64,000 nucleotides of DNA from JAFDVL01 sp963794955 (GTDB taxonomy: Bacteria > Acidobacteriota > Blastocatellia > RBC074), in assembly GCA_963794955.1 (NCBI GenBank), contig CAWCGF010000011.1:310001-374000 (forward strand), in the 5' to 3' direction. Within the stretch, counting starts at the first letter, position 1. Each line of letters opens with the position of its first letter. This document shows positions 17,206 through 25,168 of this stretch, piece after piece. The notes beneath the pieces were generated by a model. It saw nothing but the letters and a program-made list of their open reading frames with translations, ran no database searches and was not told the origin of the DNA. The position numbers were made by a program, and so were the translations under genes.

Positions 17206-17523
17206 CTAACCGAAAGCAATTTGATTGACTTGAATTTGTGGTTGAATGGACGTGTAGTTGGCGATATTGCCCATAATTTCCGCCCCGTGCGTCGCCAGTC
17301 CTTTTTGCAAATCTTCGACGGACTCAAACACAAGATAGGCAATCGCCTCGTAAGCGGGCGGTTGACCAGGTGCCAGGCCGCCGATGCCTTGATCCACCTC
17401 GATGCGCAACATGCCAAGCGGCGTCAAGCGGTCATGAACCATTGGCGTATGTTTGTTCACGTAGTAATCCCAATCGAAATGACTGTCAGCAGATTTCGGA
17501 TAGAGGACGGTAACACGTATCAT
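17206..17523 (-). CDS. EthD family protein
   Basis: A 105-residue ferredoxin-fold (dimeric alpha-beta barrel) protein beginning MIRVTVLYPKSADSHFDWDYYVNKHTPMV, typical of the EthD family. The ATG at 17523 has GAAGGAG seven bases upstream; the longer frame starting with TTG (17538) would run through that ribosome site and is rejected. EthD proteins are small accessory or enzyme-like proteins of uncertain role, often beside acyl-CoA or degradation genes. Here it is the first gene of a two-gene unit with the acyl-CoA synthetase. Confidence 0.85.
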   Translation of the reverse strand: MIRVTVLYPKSADSHFDWDYYVNKHTPMVHDRLTPLGMLRIEVDQGIGGLAPGQPPAYEAIAYLVFESVEDLQKGLATHGAEIMGNIANYTSIQPQIQVNQIAFG

Positions 17524-17656
17524 TATATTCTCCTTCAAGAAACAAGTGGTTGATGTTGACTCTGATGCAAACGGGAATCGTTGCCGCGCACATTATACGC
17601 AACGCGAGCCAATTGACGAGAGTTGGTGTATCTTCTGGAAAAAGAAAATAGAACGC

Positions 17657-17734
17657 GAATAACGCAGATGTTGTGGATGGTCGCTGATCTGATCCGCGCC
17701 AATGCGTATTATCTGTGTCATCTGCGTTCTATTC
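17657..17734. repeat. Inverted repeat in divergent promoter region
   Basis: GAATAACGCAGATG (17657-17670) is answered by an inverted near-copy, CATCTGCGTTCTATTC (17719-17734), and related pieces (AATAGAACGCG, TATCTGTGTCATCTGCG) lie around them. The element occupies the space between the divergent EthD and acyl-CoA synthetase genes and ends 19 bases before the synthetase ATG. It resembles the dispersed intergenic repeats elsewhere in the window rather than an operator. Confidence 0.6.
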
Positions 17735-17753
17735 AGATTTGAGAGGCGAACCT

Positions 17754-19417
17754 ATGAATGAAAAACATTTCAGCTACGTCAGCGGCAGCAGCGACAAACC
17801 CTTACTCGGCATTACCATCGGCGATATATTCGACCAAATCGTTGCGCAGTTTCCCGCTAACGAAGCCCTCGTCTCGCGTCATCAAAACCTGCGCTTGACC
17901 TATCAAGAGTTGCAGCAACAGGTCAATCAATGCGCGTGCGGTTTAATGAAATTGGGACTAAGCAAAGGCGAGCGGCTCGGCATCTGGTCGCCGAACTGTG
18001 CCGAATGGACGATCACGCAATTTGCTACGAGCAAGCTCGGCATCATCCTCGTGAACCTCAACCCCAACTATCGCACGCACGAACTGGAATACGCGCTCAG
18101 GCAATCGGGCTGTCGTGCCGTCATTGTGTCCGCGCCATTCAAAACATCAGACTATCCCGCAATGTTGGCTGCCGTCGCGCCAAACTTGCCGGACTTGCAA
18201 TTCATCATCGGTCTCGGCACAGAACACAACTTTCAAACGTGGGACGAATTGCTCGCGCTCGGCGACGAAATCAGCGATGACGAATTGGCCGCGCGGCAAC
18301 GTGTTCTGCAATTCGATGACCCGATCAATATTCAATACACCAGTGGCACGACAGGCCGACCGAAAGGCGCGACGCTTAGCCATCACAACATTCTGAACAA
18401 CGGTTATTTTGTCGCCGAACTGATGCGCTTCACCGATCAGGATCGTCTGGTGATTCCGGTGCCACTCTATCATTGCTTCGGGATGGTGATGGGCAATCTC
18501 GGTTGTATGACGCACGGCGCGACGATGATTTATCCGAGTCCGATCTTTGATCCACAAGCCGTGCTCGAAGCCGTGCGAAGCCTGAACGCGCGACCGCGCT
18601 GTACGGCGTGCCGACGATGTTTATTGCCGAACTCTCACATCCTGATTTTGCGAACTACGATTTGACCAGTTTGCGCACCGGCGTGATGGCAGGCGCGCCG
18701 TGCCCGGTCGAAGTCATGAAAAAAGTGAACTCCGAAATGCACATGCGCGAAGTCGAAATCTGCTACGGCATGACCGAAACCAGCCCCGTCAGTTTTCAAA
18801 CGCGCGCCGATGCGCCGTTCGACAAACGTGTCAGCACCGTAGGCGAAATCCATCCGCACGTCGAAGTCAAAATCATTGATCCGCACACGAACCAAATCGT
18901 CCCCATCGGCGAAAAAGGCGAGCTTTGCACGCGCGGCTACAGCGTGATGCTTGGCTATTGGAATAACGAAGAAGCAACGCGCACCAGCATTGACGCGGCG
19001 CGTTGGATGCATACGGGCGATTTAGCGGTGATGGACGACGCCGGCTATGTCAACATCGTAGGCCGCATCAAAGACCTGATTATTCGCGGCGGCGAAAACA
19101 TCTACCCGCGCGAAATCGAAGAGTTTTTGTACACGCATCCGCAACTCGCCGATGTGCAAGTCATCGGCGTGCCCGACAGCAAATACGGCGAGGAAGTGAT
19201 GGCGTGGGTCAAGCTGCGCGATGGCGAAATGCTGACCGCCGAAGAACTCCAAGTCTTCTGTCGCGGCAAAATCGCGCATCACAAAATCCCGCGCTATGTG
19301 AAATTTGTCGAAGCCTTTCCGATGACCGTGACGGGCAAGATTCAGAAATTTGTGATGCGCGAAGAGAGCGTGCGGGAATTGGGATTGGAAGATGCGCAAG
19401 CTATCAAGATGGCCTGA
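17754..19417 (+). CDS. Acyl-CoA synthetase, FadD-like (one frameshift)
   Basis: Two frames make one protein of about 554 residues. The first (17754 to about 18578) holds the N-terminal half with the phosphate loop QYTSGTTGRPKGA; the second (about 18580-19417) resumes with ATALYGVPTMFIAELSHPDF and carries YGMTETSPVSF, HTGDLAVMDDAGY, GRIKDLIIRGGENIYPREIEE and the final TVTGKIQKF. Translating the bases before 18608 in the second frame gives AKPERATALYG, the sequence expected for the family, so one base is missing near 18573-18580. I start at ATG 17754 (MNEKHFSYV) rather than the GTG at 17715. Apart from the break the enzyme is complete. It is divergent from the first synthetase and not closely alike. 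Confidence 0.85.
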
Positions 19418-19447
19418 GCTACTGCCAAAAAATTGTGTGCTTCAGCG

Positions 19448-20428
19448 TTATGCTTTAGCCATCGTGTATTTTTGGAAAGTTTTTCCTACCTTATCAGAGG
19501 CCGTATAGATTGCTCGAAGCGGCACAATATTAAATAAGCGGTATCGTCCGACGGCAGCTAGGCCAGCCGAGGCAATACAGCCGCATTGCGCACAATCGGG
19601 CGTTCCGCCAAACTGACATGGGGTGATTTTATTTTTCAAATCCGCTGTTAAATTTAAGGTGGTGCGGGCAAAGATACATTCCTCTGGTGTCTTAGGCGGA
19701 TTTCGATAGCCTGCCACGACGCTGTCTGGTAATACCAGTTTGGGGAATTTTTCGCGCAGAATAGCTAGCTCGGAAATGATTTTTTGCCGGACTTCGGGCG
19801 CAAGAATTTCTTCTGCTTGCGCTCCCACTTGCGGCGTAAAAAGACTAAACCATACTTGTCTCACCTCTGGGCGTGCCGACCAAAAAGCCAAAAACTCTTC
19901 ATAATACCCCGCGCGTTGGGCGGTTTGTGAAGTCACTGTGCAATGAACGGTGATGGAGTGATCAGCAATATTTTTCAGGATTTTTTCATACGTGGCAGGT
20001 TTTCGGCGCGCATCGTGTTCAGCTTGCAACCCGTCTATGGAAACGACAAGATACAGGTTTTTCAGCTTGCTCCAGGCTTTGGGGATTTCCCTGACCGCAC
20101 TGGTCACGAGCTGTACTGCAATGCCCATTGTGCTCAATTGCGGCAACAAAATATCCAGTTCCCGAAATCGGACGAGCGGTTCGCCGCCCACAATCGAAAG
20201 GTGCAGCGGTTTATGTTTCCGCACCAGTTGTAAGACTTTTTGGACTAACTCGTCACCCTTGAAATCGCTCAGCGTCCGCAGCAAACCGACCTCCTGTAAA
20301 TGCTGAGGTTCGTAGGCATAACAACCCGGACAGCGAAGCGGACATTCACGCGTAATTTCGATGGATAAAGAGGGGTAACGTCCGGTTAGAATTTTCCCCC
20401 AGGCACGAAAAACATCTGATTTCTGCAA
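19448..20428 (-). CDS. Radical SAM protein under a cobalamin riboswitch
   Basis: The 326-residue product has the radical SAM cluster motif CPLRCPGC (Cys 29, 33, 36), the GGEP motif (VGGEPLVRF near 80), and a C-terminal cysteine group (CIFARTT, then CQFGGTPDCAQCGC) that could hold an auxiliary Fe-S cluster of SPASM or twitch type. No B12-binding domain is visible. I choose the TTG start at 20428 because AGAAGGAGAG lies seven bases upstream; the longer frame from GTG 20464 would translate that site. The reaction is unknown. A cobalamin riboswitch about 205 bases upstream on the same strand says that expression follows B12 supply, so a role in a B12-linked pathway, or in replacing a B12 enzyme, is inferred. 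Confidence 0.85.
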   Translation of the reverse strand: MQKSDVFRAWGKILTGRYPSLSIEITRECPLRCPGCYAYEPQHLQEVGLLRTLSDFKGDELVQKVLQLVRKHKPLHLSIVGGEPLVRFRELDILLPQLSTMGIAVQLVTSAVREIPKAWSKLKNLYLVVSIDGLQAEHDARRKPATYEKILKNIADHSITVHCTVTSQTAQRAGYYEEFLAFWSARPEVRQVWFSLFTPQVGAQAEEILAPEVRQKIISELAILREKFPKLVLPDSVVAGYRNPPKTPEECIFARTTLNLTADLKNKITPCQFGGTPDCAQCGCIASAGLAAVGRYRLFNIVPLRAIYTASDKVGKTFQKYTMAKA

Positions 20429-20557
20429 AATAACTCTCCTTCTAAGATGGTTTGGAAACACCAAGATAACGTCTGACTATGAAGTCAAAAGTTCTTGGCT
20501 GAACGCTACAATGCTTGATGGGGTTAAGAAGAAAGGGAAGGGAAGAAGAGACAGGGA

Positions 20558-20582
20558 TTCGTAGCCAACCACTTGCTACGAA
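20558..20582 (-). promoter_or_regulatory. Hairpin between cobalamin riboswitch and radical SAM gene
   Basis: TTCGTAGC (20558-20565) pairs with GCTACGAA (20575-20582), an eight-base stem with a nine-base loop. On the minus strand it is followed by a long pyrimidine-rich stretch (TCCCTGTCTCTTCTTCCC and on). It lies between the riboswitch and the gene, where an expression platform would be. It is not a classical terminator because the U-run is broken by C. Confidence 0.4.
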
Positions 20583-20634
20583 ATGTATCACCTTTGACCA
20601 TAGCTTCAATCCGCGAAAGCATCGTCAATGTGAG

Positions 20635-20780
20635 AGAGGCAGGTCTCCTGACTTGTAACATTTTGCCGTCCTTCCCATTCTTTATGTAGAACAGTGGACA
20701 GGGTCAGCAAAACTTTGAGCGTTACTTACAGTTGCGCGACAGTTCGTGATTTACACACGATTCCCTATTAATTTGCCTGA
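20635..20780 (-). ncRNA. Cobalamin riboswitch (B12 element)
   Basis: Read on the minus strand, the region has the conserved parts in order: AGGCA at the 5' stem, TTAATAGGGAATC, a hairpin CGTG..CACG, ACTGTCGCGCAACTGTAAG, then GACCCTGTCCACTG, GGGAAGGACGG, and the B12 box AAGTCAGGAGACCTGCCT, whose TGCCT closes with the first AGGCA. These are the hallmark sequences of adenosylcobalamin-type riboswitches. The downstream gene in the same direction is the radical SAM gene starting at 20428. The divergent methyltransferase lies on the other side and would not be controlled by it. Confidence 0.93.
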
Positions 20781-21039
20781 AGCAAAACCTCAATCGGTTG
20801 ATAAAACTGGAAAAGAACTTCGTCAGCGACGGTGCCAAGATAGCGCAGCCAAGAACTAATTGGAATAGATCAAGCCGAAAATTAGGCGAACCCACCCGAA
20901 GCGTCAGGCATTTCGTGCTGCAAAATTTGCGGCAGCATCGTCAGCGAGACGCTCTCGACTTTTTGCGATACGTTGCTACACTTGGGGCGTTCAGCGTATT
21001 ACCCACAACGACGAACAAATATTGATTAGGTTGAAAACT
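20781..21039. other. Intergenic region between riboswitch and exported methyltransferase
   Basis: About 260 bases. It must contain the promoter of the riboswitch transcript (minus strand) and of the methyltransferase gene (plus strand). I see no convincing sigma-70 pair, no repeat and no further structured element; CTGACG-17-TATCAA on the minus strand near 20810-20840 is a weak candidate. Confidence 0.4.
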
Positions 21040-21777
21040 ATGAAGACGAAATTCTGGTTGTTGCTTGTATCTGCCTTTGGGGTCGCTTTTCCGATGATGC
21101 CGCCCCAAGTCGCACCGCAAAAAACGGCTCCCTCGTTGGAGTATGAATATCGCGCGGATCACGATCCTGATGGCATTGGCAAGTTTTATCTGGGCCGTGA
21201 AATCGCGCATGTGATGGGGCACACGGGCGCGGGTTGGTTGGAGCGTGTGGAGCGCATTGCAGAGGAAAAGCCGGACGATGTAGTTAAAAACTTCCATCTG
21301 AAAGCAACCGATGTGGTGGCAGACATCGGCGCGGGAACCGGCTACTTCACCTTTCGCATCAGCCCCATCGTCAAACAAGGCAAAGTTTTTGCGGTGGACA
21401 TTCAGCCGGAGATGTTGGCGATGATGGAGAAAAGGAAAAAGGCGCTGAAGGCAGACAACGTGGTGATGGTGCAGGGAACTGAGCAGGATACGAAACTGCC
21501 CGAAGCTGCCGTGGATTTGGCGTTTATGGTGGATGCGTATCACGAGTTTTCTTATCCACGCGAAATGATGCAGAGCCTAGTCAAAAGCCTCAAACCAGGC
21601 GGGCGCATCGTGTTAATTGAGTATCGCGGCGAAGACCCTACTGTGCAAATCAAGCGCGTTCACAAAATGACGGTCGCACAAGTGCGGAAGGAGTTGGAAG
21701 CCGTTGGCCTGAAGTGGAAAGAGACCAAAGCCTTTCTGCCGTATCAGCACTTCATCGTTTTCGAGAAAGCTGCGTAA
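21040..21777 (+). CDS. Exported class I SAM-dependent methyltransferase
   Basis: The 245-residue protein starts with a signal-like segment (MKTKFWLLLVSAFGVAF) and then a Rossmann methyltransferase domain: motif I VADIGAGTGYFTFRI near residue 92, the acidic VDIQPEML after it, and DLAFMVDAYHEF further on. The region before the domain contains YLGREIAHVMGHTGAGWLER, a segment seen in periplasmic-looking methyltransferases of this type. The substrate is unknown; a SAM enzyme outside the cytoplasm would be odd, so the signal may instead be a membrane anchor. The ATG at 21040 is preferred to an in-frame TTG at 21022. Confidence 0.8.
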   Translation: MKTKFWLLLVSAFGVAFPMMPPQVAPQKTAPSLEYEYRADHDPDGIGKFYLGREIAHVMGHTGAGWLERVERIAEEKPDDVVKNFHLKATDVVADIGAGTGYFTFRISPIVKQGKVFAVDIQPEMLAMMEKRKKALKADNVVMVQGTEQDTKLPEAAVDLAFMVDAYHEFSYPREMMQSLVKSLKPGGRIVLIEYRGEDPTVQIKRVHKMTVAQVRKELEAVGLKWKETKAFLPYQHFIVFEKAA

Positions 21778-22142
21778 ATTATTTCGCCACGTTGCTTGCC
21801 AGCCAGTCTTTCTTTACTATGACGGCGCAGGTTTTCACGCTTGCGAAAGTCTTACTTCAGATTCAGTTTTCAATCAGTGATTTTAGCCGCAGGCGGGTGT
21901 GCGTACGGTTTATCGGAGGAGCTTGGCAATGCGGGATTTTGAGATTCTTGGCGCGTTTTATTCAGTTTTGTCCATTGCAAAAGGGGTCTGTCGGTGAAGT
22001 GAAAGCCTAGCTTTACATTGCGCTTGACCTCGAATACATCTCGCAATCGGGTTTTCATTCGCTTTCAAAAAATATCTCTAAAAGTCGAGGAAGGGCGTTG
22101 ATCTCTCGAAACTCAAAACCCGAAACTCGAAACTGAATTTCT
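21778..22142. other. Intergenic region with small ORF and repeat upstream of isocitrate dehydrogenase
   Basis: Some 365 bases. A 22-codon ORF (21929-21997, starting MRDFEILGAF) has GGAGGAG eight bases before its ATG, but its coding status is doubtful. A heptameric repeat lies at 22106-22137, just before the icd start. No terminator for the methyltransferase gene is visible. Confidence 0.4.
22106..22137. repeat. Heptameric repeat directly upstream of isocitrate dehydrogenase
   Basis: Units of CGAAACT and close variants (CGAAACT, CAAAACC, CGAAACT, CGAAACT) run in tandem with a seven-base period. The repeat ends five bases before the ATG at 22143, leaving no room for an independent ribosome site. 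Sequence differs from the GCTAACA and TTGGTCA families, but the period and position are the same. Confidence 0.7.
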
Positions 22143-23159
22143 ATGAAACACAAAATCACGTTAATTCCTGGCGATGGCATTGGTACCGAAATCACGAGCG
22201 CGGTCGTGCGCATCCTCGAAGCGTCCGGCGTACAAATCGAATGGGACAGTTATATTGCGGGGGCAGAAGCGTTGACCCGATATGGCGATCCGTTGCCGCA
22301 GCCAGTGCTGGATTCGATCAAACAAAATCGTGTGGCGCTGAAAGGGCCACTCACAACGCCCGTTGGCGCAGGCTTTGCCAGCGTGAACGTGCGCTTGCGC
22401 AAGACGCTGGATTTGTATGCGAACCTGCGTCCAGTGCGAACGTTGCCCGGCGTGAAGACTCCGTTTGGCGAATTGGATTTGGTGGTGGTGCGCGAGAACA
22501 CTGAGGATTTGTATTCAGGGATCGAACATGTTGTTGTCCCCGGCGTTGTCGAGAGCATCAAGATCATTACTGAAAAAGCTTCGACGCGCATTGCGAAATT
22601 CGCGTTCGAGTATGCCAAACAAGAAGGCCGCAAAAAAGTCACAGCGATTCACAAAGCCAATATCATGAAACTGTCAGATGGTTTATTTCTGGATTGCTTC
22701 CGCACGATTGCGGCGGAGCATCCTGAGATCATTGCTGATGACAAAATCGTAGACAACGCCTGCATGCAACTGGTGATGAGGCCGCAGCAATTCGATGTGT
22801 TGTTGCTCGAAAATTTGTACGGCGACATCGTTTCGGATTTGGCGGCAGGTTTGGTCGGCGGGCTGGGCATCGTGCCGGGAGCCAATATCGGCGAGCTTGG
22901 CGCGGTGTTTGAAGCCGTACACGGAAGCGCGCCGGACATTGCCGGAATGGGCATTGCGAATCCGACGGCGATGTTGCAATCGGCAATTTTGATGTTGCGC
23001 TACCTCAACGAACGTGATGCAGCGGAGTTGATTGAGAAAGCTTTAATTTATACGTTGGCGACCAAAGACATCCGTACCAAAGACCTCGGCGGCACGGCCA
23101 GCACAATGGAATTCACGGAAGCGATAGTGGCTTCGATGAAAGAACTTGCCAATACCTAA
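22143..23159 (+). CDS. icd: Isocitrate dehydrogenase, NAD-dependent type
   Basis: The 338-residue protein belongs to the isocitrate/isopropylmalate dehydrogenase family. PGDGIGTEI starts the fold; SVNVRLRKTLDLYANLRP near residue 80 is the isocitrate-binding segment (Ser and Asn as in IDH, not the isopropylmalate form); ENTEDLYSGIEH and AIHKANIMKLSDGLF follow. HGSAPDIAGMGIANP has Asp-Ile at the cofactor-specifying positions, which points to NAD rather than NADP. It catalyses a TCA cycle step. There is no visible Shine-Dalgarno sequence; a heptameric repeat abuts the start. Confidence 0.9.
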   Translation: MKHKITLIPGDGIGTEITSAVVRILEASGVQIEWDSYIAGAEALTRYGDPLPQPVLDSIKQNRVALKGPLTTPVGAGFASVNVRLRKTLDLYANLRPVRTLPGVKTPFGELDLVVVRENTEDLYSGIEHVVVPGVVESIKIITEKASTRIAKFAFEYAKQEGRKKVTAIHKANIMKLSDGLFLDCFRTIAAEHPEIIADDKIVDNACMQLVMRPQQFDVLLLENLYGDIVSDLAAGLVGGLGIVPGANIGELGAVFEAVHGSAPDIAGMGIANPTAMLQSAILMLRYLNERDAAELIEKALIYTLATKDIRTKDLGGTASTMEFTEAIVASMKELANT

Positions 23160-23577
23160 TAAGCGGATAGGAAGAAGCACAAATCCTGTATGGGATTGCT
23201 TCATCCTACCAGCGTTCTAAGAAATTCTTACATAGGCAATCGTGAAATTCTTACCGCAAAATCTGTTTCGTCGGCTCTGTGTAACTTTCTTGGGTGTCAG
23301 TTAATTGTTCTCATGATTAGCACTTTAACGGTTAGTCCGTCTGTCGGCACGCCTCTTGCTGTTTAAATCCCGCACGGGTTACTGACCATAACCCAAGGTA
23401 AGATTGGGTGGTCAACGAAGTGTGTAATACCTGATGACTACGTTATCTAAGAACTAGATGCTTCGGTGGTCGCCCCTGTTATGGAAATGTGAGCAGTTAT
23501 GAAATAGCAATTTGAAAAGTTCTAGCTTCCCTCCTTTTTAGCTCGCTTAAATTAATCAAAGGCGAAAGCGAGCTAAG
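23160..23577. other. Long structured untranslated region after isocitrate dehydrogenase
   Basis: About 420 bases lie between the icd stop and a strong forward terminator. Several hairpins are visible: an imperfect one right after the stop (GAAGCA..AATCC/GGATT..GCTTC, about 23172-23203), GACCA..TGGTC with CCCA/TGGG inside (23384-23413), and TTAGCTCGCTT/AAGCGAGCTAA (23538-23576). No ORF with coding character is seen. It is either a long 3' UTR or an unrecognised small RNA gene; it does not match the parts I know of tmRNA, 6S, RNase P or SRP RNA. Confidence 0.45.
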
Positions 23578-23627
23578 GTGGAGCAGATTTCATCCTTCCT
23601 ATCGCTGGGTTCTGCTCCACTTTTTTT
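23578..23627 (+). terminator. Rho-independent terminator
   Basis: GTGGAGCAGA (23578-23587) pairs perfectly with TCTGCTCCAC (23611-23620), a ten-base stem, followed by seven T. It terminates forward transcription coming from icd or from an RNA gene in the preceding 400 bases. In the reverse direction there is no U-run, so it does not serve mltG. Confidence 0.85.
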
Positions 23628-23650
23628 GCTTCTGTCTCTTGCCGTCTTCC

Positions 23651-24736
23651 TTATTTACTTTGTTGCTCGCGTTCCATTTGGCGATAGGCGGAAACCGCGC
23701 GTTCGTGATCGGCCCCGCTGGTTGAAAACACGTGCGAGCCATCACGTTTGACGCCATCTACAACAAAATATAGATAATCCGTTGGCGCAGGATTCAGCGC
23801 CGCTTCCAGCGCACGTTTGCCAGGCGAAGCAATGGGACCAGGCGGCAGGCCAGGACGTTTGTAGGTGTTGTAAGGTGAATCTCGATCCAGATCGCTGCGG
23901 TAAATCGTCCCATTCCATTTGTACTTGCCCGCTAAAATTGCGCCGTAAATCACGGTCGGATCGCACGCCAGATTCATTCCCATCTTTAGACGCTTGTGAT
24001 AGACCTGCGAAATCAACTCGCGGTCTTTGTCTACTTTGGCTTCTTTTTCAATGAGCGAAGCCATGGCAATGATTTGCCGTGTGTTCATCCCCTTCGTATG
24101 CGCCTGACTCATTAGTTCCGGCGTGTAGATTTTGCGGAAACGTTTGACCATCGCTTCGACGATTTGCGCACGCGTCGTCGAGGTACTGTATTCATAGGTA
24201 TCGGGAAAGAGATAGCCTTCGAGATCAGTCGCTTTGGGATCGAGATCGGCGATAAGCTTAGTGTTTTTGAAGAGCAGTAAGACCTCCTCTTTGCTGGCGG
24301 GTGCCGACTCTTTCATGCCAGGCAAGGGCGCGCCAAGCTTTTCGGCAATCTCCCATTGATTGTAGCCTTCAGGAATCGTGATTTTGCGCGTGGCAACGTC
24401 GGCGCGAACGAGCTTGTCAATCACCTGCAGCGGCGTGATCGGCGAATCGAACTGATAATCGCCAGTCTTGAGCACTTTGCCGCGCCCGAAGGTTCGCAAC
24501 CACCACGAAATGGCGGTCGGGCTGCTGATAATGCCCTCTTGATGCAGCTTCGCCAGAATCGCGCTAGTGCTGCTTTTGGGCGGGATCGTGATGATTTTTT
24601 CAGGAGCTTTATGCGTAGCGGTTTTTTTGACCTCGCTGTTTAGCCAGAAGCTGCCGACAATGACTGAAACCAAAACCAAAGCCAGCAAAGACAGCAGTCC
24701 AAGCAGGAGTTTTTTATGAGTTGAAGTTAGTTGCAT
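23651..24736 (-). CDS. mltG: Endolytic murein transglycosylase
   Basis: The 361-residue protein has one N-terminal transmembrane helix (about residues 9-31), a LysM-like subdomain (TIPPKSSTSAILAKLHQEGII and VRKITIPEGYNQWEIA), and the YceG catalytic region with ASLIEKEAK (catalytic Glu near residue 233), CDPTVIYG and SPYNTYKRPGLPPGPIASPG. MltG cuts nascent glycan strands in the periplasm and sets chain length. It is the last gene of a three-gene unit, 15 bases after ruvX; mltG next to ruvX is a common bacterial pairing. Confidence 0.94.
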   Translation of the reverse strand: MQLTSTHKKLLLGLLSLLALVLVSVIVGSFWLNSEVKKTATHKAPEKIITIPPKSSTSAILAKLHQEGIISSPTAISWWLRTFGRGKVLKTGDYQFDSPITPLQVIDKLVRADVATRKITIPEGYNQWEIAEKLGAPLPGMKESAPASKEEVLLLFKNTKLIADLDPKATDLEGYLFPDTYEYSTSTTRAQIVEAMVKRFRKIYTPELMSQAHTKGMNTRQIIAMASLIEKEAKVDKDRELISQVYHKRLKMGMNLACDPTVIYGAILAGKYKWNGTIYRSDLDRDSPYNTYKRPGLPPGPIASPGKRALEAALNPAPTDYLYFVVDGVKRDGSHVFSTSGADHERAVSAYRQMEREQQSK

Positions 24737-24751
24737 GTTCGTTTGTTTTAT

Positions 24752-25168
24752 TCAGCGGTGGGACGCAAGATAATCTCGTAAAATAATTGCCGCTGCGTAT
24801 TCGTCAGATTTTTCTTTCCGCTGGCGCAGATCAAAACCCAGTTCGCGCATTTGTTCTTCGGCCTCGTACGAAGTCAATCGTTCATCTTGTGCGCTCACCG
24901 GAATGGTTATGACCTTTTGCAATTCCGCGCTGAAGACGTTGACTCGTTCTGCCGCATCGCCAACGGTTCCATCCATTCTAAGCGGCAAGCCAATTACTAA
25001 TGCCGCGACCTCGTATTTTTCAATCAGATTTTGAATCTGGGCGATAAGCTGATTCCGGCTCTGCTTGCCGCGGCGAATTGTAGTTAGCGGACGAACCGTC
25101 AACCGTAGTTCGTCAGAGATAGCTACGCCAATGGCTTTGGTACCGTAATCAAGCGCCAGTACTCTCAT
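24752..25168 (-). CDS. ruvX: RuvX/YqgF family pre-16S rRNA nuclease (putative Holliday junction resolvase)
   Basis: A 138-residue RNase H-fold protein with the family motifs: RVLALDYGTKAIGVAISD at the N-terminus (first Asp), VIGLPLRMDGTVGDAAERV, VSAQDERLTSYEAEE, and the C-terminal KEKSDEYAAAIILRDYL (last Asp). YqgF matures the 5' end of 16S rRNA in E. coli; the resolvase role is older and less certain. It overlaps the upstream gene by four bases. Confidence 0.93.
   Translation of the reverse strand: MRVLALDYGTKAIGVAISDELRLTVRPLTTIRRGKQSRNQLIAQIQNLIEKYEVAALVIGLPLRMDGTVGDAAERVNVFSAELQKVITIPVSAQDERLTSYEAEEQMRELGFDLRQRKEKSDEYAAAIILRDYLASHR

Noticed and set aside
21929..21997. A 22-codon ORF with GGAGGAG upstream
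   Set aside because: Good ribosome site but very short, no conserved feature visible, and the surrounding DNA looks non-coding; kept only as a remark in the intergenic entry.
23578..23627. tRNA or tmRNA 3' end, because of GGGTTC near the stem end
   Set aside because: No anticodon or D-arm structure, no CCA-like acceptor; the hairpin plus T7 is a plain terminator.
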